The notes under the pieces are model-generated. The model saw nothing but the letters and a program-made list of their open reading frames with translations. It was not told where the DNA came from and searched no databases. From Ignavibacteria bacterium (GTDB lineage: Bacteria; Bacteroidota; Ignavibacteria; Ignavibacteriales; Ignavibacteriaceae): a DNA stretch of 44,354 nt. This document shows, piece after piece, positions 16,789 to 26,300 of this stretch; within the stretch, counting starts at the first letter, position 1; each line of letters begins with the position of its first letter. The translations under genes were made by a program, and so were the position numbers. The stretch is taken from NCBI GenBank assembly GCA_021286645.1, contig JAJTBZ010000012.1:1-44354 (forward strand). Reading direction: 5' to 3'.

Positions 16789-17235
16789 ATGTTGGATGAG
16801 CTTGATTTAAAGATTCTCCGGATTCTTCAGGAGAAAGGAAGAATGAAACGCAATCAACTGTCCGAAATAATTGGCCTTTCTATTCCCTCCGTCAGTGAAC
16901 GGATGAATAAGCTTGAAGAGAAGGGTATAATAGAAGGTTATTTCGCAAAGGTTAACAAGAAAGCTTTTCACTATGATATAATGGCTTTCATCACTGTGGA
17001 AAGTGAATCTTCAAAGCATTATAAAGCGCTTGTAGAGCACGCAAAAAAGAATCCATATATACTTGAGTGCCACGCGGTTTTAGGAGAAGGTTCTCATCTG
17101 CTAAAAGCCATTGTTAAGAATACCGAGGCATTGGAAAAACTGTTAGCTGAAGTTCAGTCTTGGCCGGGAGTTCTCTCTACCCGAACGAATTTTGTGCTAT
17201 CTACACACAAAGAATCCATGCGTATAGAGGTCTAG
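16789..17235 (+). CDS. Lrp/AsnC-family transcriptional regulator
   Basis: A 148-residue regulator of the Lrp/AsnC family at the standard length. The N-terminal HTH (about 1-55) starts MLDELDLKILRILQEKGR and includes LSEIIGLSIPSVSERMNKLEEKGII, the usual recognition-helix pattern. The ligand-binding RAM domain (about 65-140) has the ECHAVLGEGSHLLKAIVKN segment with the conserved glycines that contact amino-acid effectors. It likely senses an amino acid or related metabolite; the effector cannot be predicted. It has its own 71-bp AT-rich upstream gap after the NapH-type gene and is followed by a strong terminator, then the NCS2-like permease. Regulation of the permease or of itself is possible but unproven. 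Confidence 0.92.
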   Translation: MLDELDLKILRILQEKGRMKRNQLSEIIGLSIPSVSERMNKLEEKGIIEGYFAKVNKKAFHYDIMAFITVESESSKHYKALVEHAKKNPYILECHAVLGEGSHLLKAIVKNTEALEKLLAEVQSWPGVLSTRTNFVLSTHKESMRIEV

Positions 17236-17282
17236 TATAGCCATCTCGTGAGGTTATAAGGAACTACTGAAAAGGTTTTAAC

Positions 17283-17330
17283 AGCTGACAGGTATATTGA
17301 GTTGGAAACAGATACTTGTCAGCTTTTTCT
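17283..17330 (+). terminator. Rho-independent terminator after the Lrp/AsnC gene
   Basis: Thirteen-bp arms AGCTGACAGGTAT (17283-17295) and ATACTTGTCAGCT (17312-17324) pair with one G-U wobble around a 16-nt loop, and are followed by TTTTCTATTTCT. This lies 48 bp past the regulator stop and should isolate it from the permease gene. Confidence 0.8.
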
Positions 17331-17436
17331 ATTTCTCCCCCATTCCCTTCATAAATAAAAAAATATTTTCTTTCCTGTCACCAGACTTTTGTAATTTTAC
17401 GGTATAAAATCCGTTTTCTCACTATCGAGGTTCTAC

Positions 17437-19026
17437 ATGCAAAAGAATAAATACCGTTGGTTTGTTCTGGGAGACATCAATGGTTTTTTTGGTTTAATGT
17501 TCGATAATTTAACGGTTCTCTCATACCTGGCAGGAATTCTGGTCTTTGGATTCGGTTACCCCGCAGATATTGTATTTACAAAAATGTTTCCCGGCACGGC
17601 TCTGGGAGTACTTTTTGGAGATGTGGTTTATACAATAATGGCGTTCAGATTGGCAAAAAAAACAGGTAATCCGAACGTAACCGCCATGCCGCTTGGCTTA
17701 GATACACCTTCAACAATTGGTATTGCACTTACAGTACTTGGTCCGGCATTCTTATACCTTAAGGGCAAGGGAATGAATGTTCAGGACGCGGCTATGATGA
17801 CCTGGTACATCGGCATGGCAACTATGGTTCTAATTGGAGTTATTAAACTAATATTTTCATTTATTGGTCAATGGGTACAGAAAATCGTTCCTCAGGCAGG
17901 TTTATTAGGCAGCCTTGCAGGAATTGGTCTGGCGCTTATTGGTATTATGCCTCTGATAGATATATTTGGGCTTCCTGTTGTTGGCATGATCGCACTTGGA
18001 CTAATCCTGTATAATCTCGTAGCCGGTTTGCGCCTGCCAAAAAATTTCCCGGGAATTTTAGCAGCCGTTGCACTAGGCACTATAATTTATTATATCTGCG
18101 CGCCATTAGGCTGGTTCGGCACTACATATGCAGCTCCATCGGGGGCATTTCATGTAGGAATACCCATGCCAACTCTGGGATTTGTAAATGGATTTACCGA
18201 AGCATTACGGTATTTGCCTATCGCTTTCCCCTTCGCATTACTCACCATAGTCGGCGGTATTAATGTAACTGAAAGTGCCCGGGTTGCCGGAGACGATTAT
18301 AACACGAGGAGTATTCTCTTAACCGAAGCATTATCTACACTGGTAGCAGGATTATTTGGCGGGGTAGCACAAACCACCCCGTATATTGGTCAGCCAGCGT
18401 ATAAAGCAATGGGTAGTAGAGCGGGTTATACACTTCTAACCGGTATTTTTGTCGGATTGGGAGGCATACTTGGTTATGTATCGTTTATTGTTGAATTAAT
18501 TCCCCGAGCGGTTTTGGCGCCAATTCTTGTATTTGTTGCATTGGATATAATGGTTCAGGCTTTTAAAGCATGCCCGGAAAAACATACACCGGCAGTTGCT
18601 TTTGCCTATTTCCCTACGGTAGCCCGCATGCTACAAATTAAACTTAGCAACCCCGAGTTGGTTCCTATTGCATTATTTAATAAAATGCTTACTCTGCCCG
18701 GTAAAACCTTATCGGATTTATTGGTAATTGTGGCCTTAGGTAATGGCTTCATCCTCACGGCAATGTTGTGGGGAGGCTTTGTAGCAACCCTCATTGATAA
18801 AAAACTGCGGCAGTCTTCGGTTTATCTTCTCTTATTAGCCGGTTTAACATTCTTCGGGCTAATCCACTCGGCTTACCCGGAAGGCAGTATGTACCTGCCG
18901 TGGACACTCCCCGGCAATTTGCAGGTAGTTCCATATCAATTTGCAACTGCCTACCTGATTTTGGCGGCCATGATGTTCTTTTTCTCATTTATAAAACAAG
19001 ACGAGACTGCACAGATAATTCATTAA
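17437..19026 (+). CDS. NCS2-like (xanthine/uracil-type) permease
   Basis: A 529-residue polytopic transporter with about 12-14 hydrophobic segments. The beginning (GDINGFFGLMFDNLTVLSYLAG), the LPKNFPGILAAVALG segment near 200, the NVTESARVAGDDYNTRSILLTEALSTLVAGLFGGVAQTTPY region near 275-310 (the family's substrate-proximal Q/N/T-rich motif, compare the NxxE and QTTP patterns) and the C-terminal hydrophobic repeats fit the nucleobase:cation symporter-2 / AzgA superfamily. Members import xanthine, uracil, hypoxanthine or guanine with H+ or Na+; the exact substrate is not clear, and this subgroup has diverged from characterised UraA/XanQ. No purine riboswitch is evident upstream. It has its own upstream gap and a hairpin after it, so it appears to be monocistronic. 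Confidence 0.75.
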   Translation: MQKNKYRWFVLGDINGFFGLMFDNLTVLSYLAGILVFGFGYPADIVFTKMFPGTALGVLFGDVVYTIMAFRLAKKTGNPNVTAMPLGLDTPSTIGIALTVLGPAFLYLKGKGMNVQDAAMMTWYIGMATMVLIGVIKLIFSFIGQWVQKIVPQAGLLGSLAGIGLALIGIMPLIDIFGLPVVGMIALGLILYNLVAGLRLPKNFPGILAAVALGTIIYYICAPLGWFGTTYAAPSGAFHVGIPMPTLGFVNGFTEALRYLPIAFPFALLTIVGGINVTESARVAGDDYNTRSILLTEALSTLVAGLFGGVAQTTPYIGQPAYKAMGSRAGYTLLTGIFVGLGGILGYVSFIVELIPRAVLAPILVFVALDIMVQAFKACPEKHTPAVAFAYFPTVARMLQIKLSNPELVPIALFNKMLTLPGKTLSDLLVIVALGNGFILTAMLWGGFVATLIDKKLRQSSVYLLLLAGLTFFGLIHSAYPEGSMYLPWTLPGNLQVVPYQFATAYLILAAMMFFFSFIKQDETAQIIH

Positions 19027-19031
19027 AATTT

Positions 19032-19058
19032 TGGGCCGTCGGGTAAGCTGGCGGCCCA
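19032..19058 (+). terminator. Hairpin, probable terminator after the permease gene
   Basis: Arms TGGGCCGTC (19032-19040) and GGCGGCCCA (19050-19058) give a GC-rich 9-bp stem with one G-U pair and a 9-nt loop, 5 bp after the permease stop. The following TTACTGTTTAG is only weakly T-rich, so termination efficiency is uncertain. Confidence 0.6.
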
Positions 19059-19190
19059 TTACTGTTTAGCCCCGCGTATCATTACCAATAAAATCAAAAA
19101 AAGCCCCGTTTACCTGTAAAAATAACCCGTTTTTTTTATATATTCATTGGTTAAACTGCTTTAGTATTTGGAACAATCGATTAACAGGGT

Positions 19191-22100
19191 ATGCTACGGA
19201 CACAACAACAAGTTCTGACCAATGAAGAACTCGACGAAAAATTAAAAGATGCATTTGATCACCTTACAGAAGGTCGATATAGAATCGCTCTGACGAATGC
19301 ACAAAAAGTTTTCGAATTCCGTCCGAATGATTTCAGGGTTGCCATTTGCCTAGCATGGGCTTATCTGGAAAATAATGAACCGGACCTGGCTCTTGAATAC
19401 GCAGATTTAGCTGTTAAACTGGGCAAAGAGATGCCAACAACTAAGCTTTATCGGGGCTTTATCCTTATGCGAATGGGAATTTTCGATGGCGCCATTGCAG
19501 ATTTGGATGTGGTTATTAAAACCAAAACTGAACCGCTTTCGTGGGCACACCATTTAAAAGCAAAAGCTCTTGCAGGCCAGGAAAAATATGCTGATGCATT
19601 GGAAGAATTTGAACTGGCGATCCGCGCTGACCGTGGTGCTACGAAAATTTTCCCCCGTTTACGTGAGTGGTACCGTAATGCCGCCGGGCAATCAGGCTCA
19701 TTTCTAACTAAGTTGGTCAATAAAAAAACGTATGTTGAAGAAGCCGAAGATGCTTATAAATCAAAAGAATATTGGTATTCTTTGTGGGCAATTAAACGAT
19801 CACTTCAGGAAGAAATAACTACCGAACAAAAAAACAGGATGCTAATCCTCGAGCTTGAATCGATGTACGCGTTGTTTCAACTTAAACCAGCCTTGGAAAA
19901 AGCCAAAAAGGTTTATGAATCGCTTAAGGATGACCAGCGTTTTCAGCAAATTTATAACAAACTACAAAATACCGAGAAAAAAAACCGGCAGGAATCTGCA
20001 CCTAAACAGGGCTCCCTTCTAAATATTCTTGGTGAAGATATTCCTGCAATTGAAGAAACCACTTCAAGTCATTTCAAGAAAACAAGTATAAACCTTGGTC
20101 AACTTGAATCGCCTAAAAGCACCAAACACTCTATGTACCAGAGCCTCGATGAGCAATTAGGCGAAGAAATACTTAAGCAGCCGGAAAAACCTGTTCAACA
20201 GGATAAAAAAGTAATAATACTCACAAAGAGAACTGATTTTCAACGATTTGATAATACCTGGGGTATCGGGTATTTTGCCCGCACTTTTGATGTTAACGAA
20301 GAGATCAGGGGTAACCAACGGGAATATTACCTTCAATTTGCGGAAGGACTTACCGGCTACATAGGAATTGAAGCTATTATCTCCAATCCATACTACCAAC
20401 TAAAAGATGAGATGCTTTCCGGAACAGCAATCTGGAAAGTGAATGGAAATGAAGTTGGACGTAATGATTTTTCGGTTCAATCCGATAGTAATTGGAAACA
20501 GGTAATAATGGTGCAAAGTTGGGGCACCGAGCAACCCGGATTCTGGAAACGAGGACAGGGTTGCGTTGAAATTTACTTCAACAACCAGAAAATATGTGAA
20601 CGGTGGTTTCTCATTGGTCAGTCATCAATACCCAATACCGAGGAGATTGATATAGACCAACTTGAAAGTGAGCTTTCGAAGCGGCAGCCAGCTGCTACGT
20701 TACCGCAAAAATCAGTTGAGACGGTTCCCACGGCGGCATCATCAATTGATGAGCTCTTTAAGGAACTAAACGCATTTACCGGCCTGTCTTCGGTAAAACA
20801 GTCAATGCGTGAATTTGTCGATTATTTGCAATTTATTAAAGAACGACAAAAATTAGGATTAAAAACACAAGACACAATGTCGTTTAACTGTGTCTTTCAG
20901 GGCAACCCCGGAACAGGAAAAACTTCTGTGGCACGGGTGCTTGGCGGAATATTCAAATCCATGGGCATTCTTGAAAAGGGCCATCTTGTTGAAGTTGACA
21001 GAAGTTCGCTGGTTGGGCAATACATAGGTGAAACTGCACAGAAAACGGATAAAGTTATTGAAGAAGCCATGGGTGGACTCTTGTTTATCGATGAGGCATA
21101 TACCTTGGTAAAGAAAGGCGGCAGCGGCCAGGATTTCGGTCAGGAAGCTATTGATACACTACTGAAACGTATGGAAGATAAGGCCGGCCAATTTGCAATT
21201 ATTGTTGCCGGTTACCCAAATGAAATGGAAGATTTTCTGTCTTCAAACCCCGGAATGAAATCGCGCTTTAATCACTTCTTTACTTTTGAAGATTATAACC
21301 CTGATGAACTGATATCAATCTTTAAAGGAATTGCAGCAAAAGAAGATTTTAGCATTGAAACCCCGGCAACAGATCTGTTATTAAAAGAATTTACATCTAT
21401 TTACCGTAAAAGAGACAAGACATTCGGTAACGCGCGCTTTGTTCGCAACTTATTCAATGATGCGAAAATGAAACTGAGTAAGCGCTATCTAAAGCTACCC
21501 GAGAGCATGCGTGATAAGCAGGCGCTAACCACGTTTACTGCAGAAGATTTTAGTGAACTGTTTGTTCAAAGCCGGGGCGATTCTTATAAAGTTGGTGTTG
21601 ATCGTGAAAGCTTAAATAGAGCCCTTGAAGAATTAAATAGCCTTACCGGGCTTCATTCGGTTAAAAAAGATATCGATCAAATGGTGAAGTTGGTGAATTA
21701 TTATATCGATATGGGCGAAAATATCGAGAACAAATTTACCGATCACATTTTATTTCTGGGGAATCCCGGAACCGGAAAAACAACCGTGGCCCGCCTTGTA
21801 AGCCAAATCTTTGCGGCCCTTGGCATTATTCCCAAAGGCCATCTGGTTGAAGCTGACAGGCAATTGCTTGTAGCACCATTTGTTGGTAAAACAGCAGAAA
21901 AGACGACGGAATTAGTTAATACCTCAATGGGCGGAACCTTGTTTATCGATGAAGCATACACATTGGTAAAACAGGGTGATTCCAGCGATTTTGGCAAAGA
22001 AGCAATCGATACACTTCTGAAACGCATGGAAGACGACCGTGGTAAATTTATCGTAATAGCTGCCGGTTATACAGAAGAGATGCAAAAGTTTATTGAAAGC

Positions 22101-23273
22101 AATCCCGGGCTCCAGTCCCGCTTTACAAAAACATTCATGTTCGAAGATTATGCTCCCGATGAAATGATTGCAATTACAAAAGTTGTGCTGCGTAAGAAAA
22201 AAATGCAACTGGATACTGAAGCCGAAGATGCGCTGCGGAAATATTACATGGAATTATACAGGAATCGGGATAAAAATTTTGGTAATGCCCGTCTGGTTCG
22301 CAATGTTTGCGAATCTGCTGTCCGTAACCATATGCTTCGAATGGTTGACATTCCGAAAGATGAACGGACCGATGATCACACGAAATTTTTACGTCTGCCA
22401 GACTTACAGGAAATTGTTAATGTACAGACTGAAAAGAAAATTATCCATATTGAGGGCGACAAAGAAAAACTTGATCTGCTACTCAAAGAACTCAATGAAT
22501 TAACCGGACTTGATTCGGTTAAGAAGTCAGTGGATAAACTGATTTCAGGATTAAAAGTAGCGAAAATCCGCGAAGCACGCGGACTAAAGGTAATAAAAAA
22601 GAATCTTCATAGCGTATTTCTCGGGAACCCCGGTACGGGCAAAACTACTGTGGCCCGCCTGCTAAGTCGAATTTACAAAGAAATGGGCCTGTTGGAAAAA
22701 GGTCACCTGGTAGAGGTGGACCGCTCCGCTCTGGTCGCGGGCTATCAGGGGCAAACTGCGGTTAAGACAGATGAAGTTATTGCTAAAGCGCTGGGCGGCA
22801 CCCTATTTATTGACGAAGCGTACACACTTACACGTGGAGGAGATGCTTTTGGCCAGGAAGCTATTGATACAATTCTTAAGCGTATGGAAGATTACAAGGA
22901 TGAATTAGTAATAATAGTTGCCGGGTACCCTGAAGAGATGCAAACATTTTTAGACGCGAATCCCGGGATGCAGTCACGCTTCACAAATTTCTTCATGTTC
23001 GAAGATTACACACCAAGACAGATGCTTGAAATCGCCACGATGATTGGCGAGAAAAATGGTTATCATCTCGATGAGGGTGCTTTACAAATGTTGCTGGATA
23101 AATTCACACGCTTATATGCTAGTCGGGATGCCAATTTCGGTAATGCACGTACAGTGCGTAATTTATTGTATAAAGCAATAAGTAATCAGGAAGAAAGGAT
23201 TTTAACAGTGTTAAATCCGACTGACGAAGACTTAACGATGATAACTTTTGAAGATGTTCAGGCTGCCGATTAG
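19191..23273 (+). CDS. TPR protein with three tandem CbxX/CfqX-type AAA+ ATPase modules
   Basis: A 1360-residue cytoplasmic protein. Residues about 10-240 form TPR-like helices (for example GRYRIALTNAQKVFEFRPNDF). Residues about 340-477 are a beta-rich domain of unknown family ending KICERWFLIGQ. Three AAA+ modules follow, beginning near 517, 807 and 1093, each opening with an ELNxxTGLxSVK sequence. Walker A GNPGTGKT starts at 571, 857 and 1145; each module keeps Walker B FIDEAYTL, sensor 1 (AGYxxEM), an SRF arginine-finger region and a sensor-2 GNARxVRN. The pore loops differ: GQYIGET, APFVGKT, AGYQGQT. Close relatives of one module are CbbX, SpoVK and EccA of type VII secretion, which also pairs TPR with one CbxX domain. 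A substrate-remodelling ATPase is inferred; the target is unknown. The hybrid kinase follows 56 bp on. Confidence 0.9.
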   Translation: MLRTQQQVLTNEELDEKLKDAFDHLTEGRYRIALTNAQKVFEFRPNDFRVAICLAWAYLENNEPDLALEYADLAVKLGKEMPTTKLYRGFILMRMGIFDGAIADLDVVIKTKTEPLSWAHHLKAKALAGQEKYADALEEFELAIRADRGATKIFPRLREWYRNAAGQSGSFLTKLVNKKTYVEEAEDAYKSKEYWYSLWAIKRSLQEEITTEQKNRMLILELESMYALFQLKPALEKAKKVYESLKDDQRFQQIYNKLQNTEKKNRQESAPKQGSLLNILGEDIPAIEETTSSHFKKTSINLGQLESPKSTKHSMYQSLDEQLGEEILKQPEKPVQQDKKVIILTKRTDFQRFDNTWGIGYFARTFDVNEEIRGNQREYYLQFAEGLTGYIGIEAIISNPYYQLKDEMLSGTAIWKVNGNEVGRNDFSVQSDSNWKQVIMVQSWGTEQPGFWKRGQGCVEIYFNNQKICERWFLIGQSSIPNTEEIDIDQLESELSKRQPAATLPQKSVETVPTAASSIDELFKELNAFTGLSSVKQSMREFVDYLQFIKERQKLGLKTQDTMSFNCVFQGNPGTGKTSVARVLGGIFKSMGILEKGHLVEVDRSSLVGQYIGETAQKTDKVIEEAMGGLLFIDEAYTLVKKGGSGQDFGQEAIDTLLKRMEDKAGQFAIIVAGYPNEMEDFLSSNPGMKSRFNHFFTFEDYNPDELISIFKGIAAKEDFSIETPATDLLLKEFTSIYRKRDKTFGNARFVRNLFNDAKMKLSKRYLKLPESMRDKQALTTFTAEDFSELFVQSRGDSYKVGVDRESLNRALEELNSLTGLHSVKKDIDQMVKLVNYYIDMGENIENKFTDHILFLGNPGTGKTTVARLVSQIFAALGIIPKGHLVEADRQLLVAPFVGKTAEKTTELVNTSMGGTLFIDEAYTLVKQGDSSDFGKEAIDTLLKRMEDDRGKFIVIAAGYTEEMQKFIESNPGLQSRFTKTFMFEDYAPDEMIAITKVVLRKKKMQLDTEAEDALRKYYMELYRNRDKNFGNARLVRNVCESAVRNHMLRMVDIPKDERTDDHTKFLRLPDLQEIVNVQTEKKIIHIEGDKEKLDLLLKELNELTGLDSVKKSVDKLISGLKVAKIREARGLKVIKKNLHSVFLGNPGTGKTTVARLLSRIYKEMGLLEKGHLVEVDRSALVAGYQGQTAVKTDEVIAKALGGTLFIDEAYTLTRGGDAFGQEAIDTILKRMEDYKDELVIIVAGYPEEMQTFLDANPGMQSRFTNFFMFEDYTPRQMLEIATMIGEKNGYHLDEGALQMLLDKFTRLYASRDANFGNARTVRNLLYKAISNQEERILTVLNPTDEDLTMITFEDVQAAD
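20739..23270 (+). repeat. Three-fold internal repeat of about 860 bp encoding AAA+ modules
   Basis: The three AAA+ modules recur every 286-288 codons (Walker A starts at residues 571, 857 and 1145). Nucleotide similarity is still visible around Walker B (for example near 21081, 21939 and 22800) and around the DTLLKRMED segment, consistent with tandem duplication followed by divergence of the pore loops. Confidence 0.8.
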
Positions 23274-23329
23274 GCTTTCTTAATAAACGGGAAATATATT
23301 CTCACAGATTAATCCATTCGGAGAGGGAA

Positions 23330-26300
23330 ATGAGCGGTTCGTTATCCGGGTTTTTGTTAGATTTTATCGATGATCCTGTAATTCTGGTAGATCAGACCGG
23401 ACTGGTACAACAGATCAATAGGGCAGCAGAAATTCGTACCGGCTTTAACCAGGAAGATATACAGGGCTTCCCTTTTTCAATTCTTCACTCCCCTACTGAG
23501 ACACAATTGGCAAAATCATATTTCGAGCAGATACTCGAGGGTACCAGAACCGGTTATATGATGAAGCTGGTACGTAATGATAATAATTCAGAGTTCACCG
23601 CCTTTCACACCTCTGTTGTTAAGGAGGATGATAAATCCACAGTAATTATTCGGATCGGCGAACCGGCAGATACACCGATTATTACCGAGAATAAAAATTT
23701 TTCTTCCTATGATCTGCTTCAGCAAGGAGCTACAATAGTATTTATTCTGAACTACGAAAAGGAAATGCGCGTAGAATATGTTAGTGATAATGTATCCGAA
23801 TATCTTGGTTTCTCAGTTCAGGAGTTTATCACGGGTAATTTACGCTTTAGAGATTTAATCCGACAGGAAGATTTACCACGCTACGACCATGAAACATTAA
23901 AATTTATTGGAAATAATACTGTTCGATTTCACCGCAAACCGTACAGAGTACGAACGAGTGATAACAAGTGGATTTGGGTTTCCGATAATTCGGTAATGCA
24001 TCATAACAAAGAAGGGCAGGCTCTTCAGTTAATTTGCTATATTCATGATATTACTTCAGCGGTAACTCTTTCGGATGAATTACTCCGCAGGAATTCAGAA
24101 TATGAAATGATTTTTTATGCGCTGCCTGATCTCTATTTCCGTTTTTCTCGCGATGGTGTAATACTTGATTACCGTGCCGGGAAATTGAATGATCTATATC
24201 AAAGCCCCGATCTGTTTTTGAATAAGAAATTCACCGATATACTTCCGCCTGACGTAAGCGAAAAACTGGATGAAGCACGACTAAATGTTTTGATAACCGG
24301 AACTCCCGTAACTGCAGAATATTCATTACAGATGCCTACAGGTATCGAATATTATGAAGCACGGCTTGCTCCTCTCATGCACGATCAGCTAATATGTATT
24401 ATTCGAAATACTACCGAAGAAGTATTGGCAGCCCAGCAATACCAGGATGTAGTTGCTTTTAACAATTCGATGCTCGAAAACTTAACATTTGGAATTACTA
24501 TATACGAAATTGATTCAGGTAATTGTGTTTTCGCGAATGCAGCTGCGGCCACCATGTTAGGCGCTCCGGATGGAGCATTATTGCAACAAAATTTTAGAGA
24601 AATCCAATCATGGAAGGTATCCGGATTTATAGAGATTGTAAATCGTACAATAAAAACCGGGGAACCTGGCAGGGCCGAGTGTCGGTTATATTCCACCTTT
24701 GGCAGAATGGTTTGGATAGATTTTCAGGTGCAAATATTAAACAAAAATAATACCCCCCACCTGCTTACTTTTCTTATTGATATTACACAAAGAAAAATTC
24801 TGGCTGAATTACAAAACGCGCGCCTTAAGGTTTTAGAAGCCATTGGTGAAAATCCTTTAGAAGCGTCACTGGAAATTGTACTTAATGAATTAAGCAAACT
24901 GACAAGCAGTCATCATTGTTTTTATTACCAAATTCAGGAAGAACAAAATACTCCCACCCTCCGGGCTCACTCAGATCAACTCAAATTGTTATTGCATAAT
25001 TCAAAGGGGAAACGTCAACGTGAATGTATTATTCATGATGCCTTGATCAATGAATGCATCGAGAAAAAAGCCCCGTTTATTCTGGGACAGGGACACGAAC
25101 AACACGTATCAAATTATTTTAACGACACGGGTATTGAAATCACCAACGCGTTAATATTTCCTGTATTGGTTAACGATAACCTGCAAGGAATTCTTGGCGT
25201 ATGCAATAAAATAATTAACTATGATGTACCGGATTTACAAATAATCAGTTTTTTTTCTGATTTAGTAATAGAAGTAATCGAGCGGAAACATACACTGGAC
25301 GCTTTAAGAAAAAGTGAAGAACAAAACAGATCCATTATATCCGCTGTTGCCGGAGGAATTATTCTTCAGGATACTGCAGGCAATATTATAATGGCAAACA
25401 ATGCTGCCAGAGGCATACTGAGACTTATACCGCAAGGAACAACCGGTTATTTTATTTATCACGAAACCGTTTCATTTATTCACGAAGATGGTTCTAACTT
25501 TGAAGGTTCAGAGTACCCTGGAATGATGGCAATGGTCCAGTCAAAACCCATTCGTAACATAGTAATGGGTATCAGAATCCCTGATCGTCCACTTACCTGG
25601 ATATCTGCCAATGCCCAACCGGTTTTCGATGATAATTCAGGATTCCCCTCATCCGTAATAATTTCATTTAACGACATTACTGCAAGGAAACAACTTGAGA
25701 ATTCACTTATCGCAGCAAAAGAACGTGCCGAAGAGCTAAACCAAATTAAAACAAACTTCCTTGCAAACATGAGTCACGAGCTTCGCACGCCGCTCAACGG
25801 TATTTTAGGGTTCAGTGAAATCTTAACCGAACTAATCGATGATGCAGAACAGAAAAGGATGGCCGGGACAATAAGGCTTTCCGGGCAACGGCTGCTTTCA
25901 ACATTAAATCTGATTCTAAATCTTGCAAAGATAGAGGCTAATAAGCAGGAAATTCATTTGCGGAATATTAATATCGTGGAGTTCACTCGCGATTGCGTGC
26001 AGCTCTTTAACGGTATGGCACAGAATAAAGGATTATCCCTGGAGTTTCTTGCTACACAGGAAGAAATAATGATAACACTTGACCCGCAAATGCTCGATTC
26101 AATTATTAATAACCTTGTGAGCAATGGAATAAAATATACTGAAAAGGGAGGCGTTACCGTTACAATTTCACAAAAAGAAGGACAGGGATTACTCTGGGTA
26201 GTAATTGAAGTAAAAGATAGTGGTATTGGCATTCCCCCGGAACTACAAAGCATAGTTTTCGATCCATTCCGGCAAGTGAGTGAAGGCTATGACAGAACTT

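Noticed and set aside
17229-17253. Weak hairpin TATAGCC/GGTTATA at the Lrp gene end
   Set aside because: Seven pairs with a wobble and no T-tail; the strong terminator at 17283 explains the region.
17331-17436. Purine riboswitch upstream of the NCS2-like permease
   Set aside because: The leader is short and shows no three-way-junction arms or conserved purine-aptamer loops.
20012-22038. Type VII secretion locus suggested by EccA-like architecture
   Set aside because: No EccB-E, FtsK-type ATPase or WXG100 gene is present in the window.
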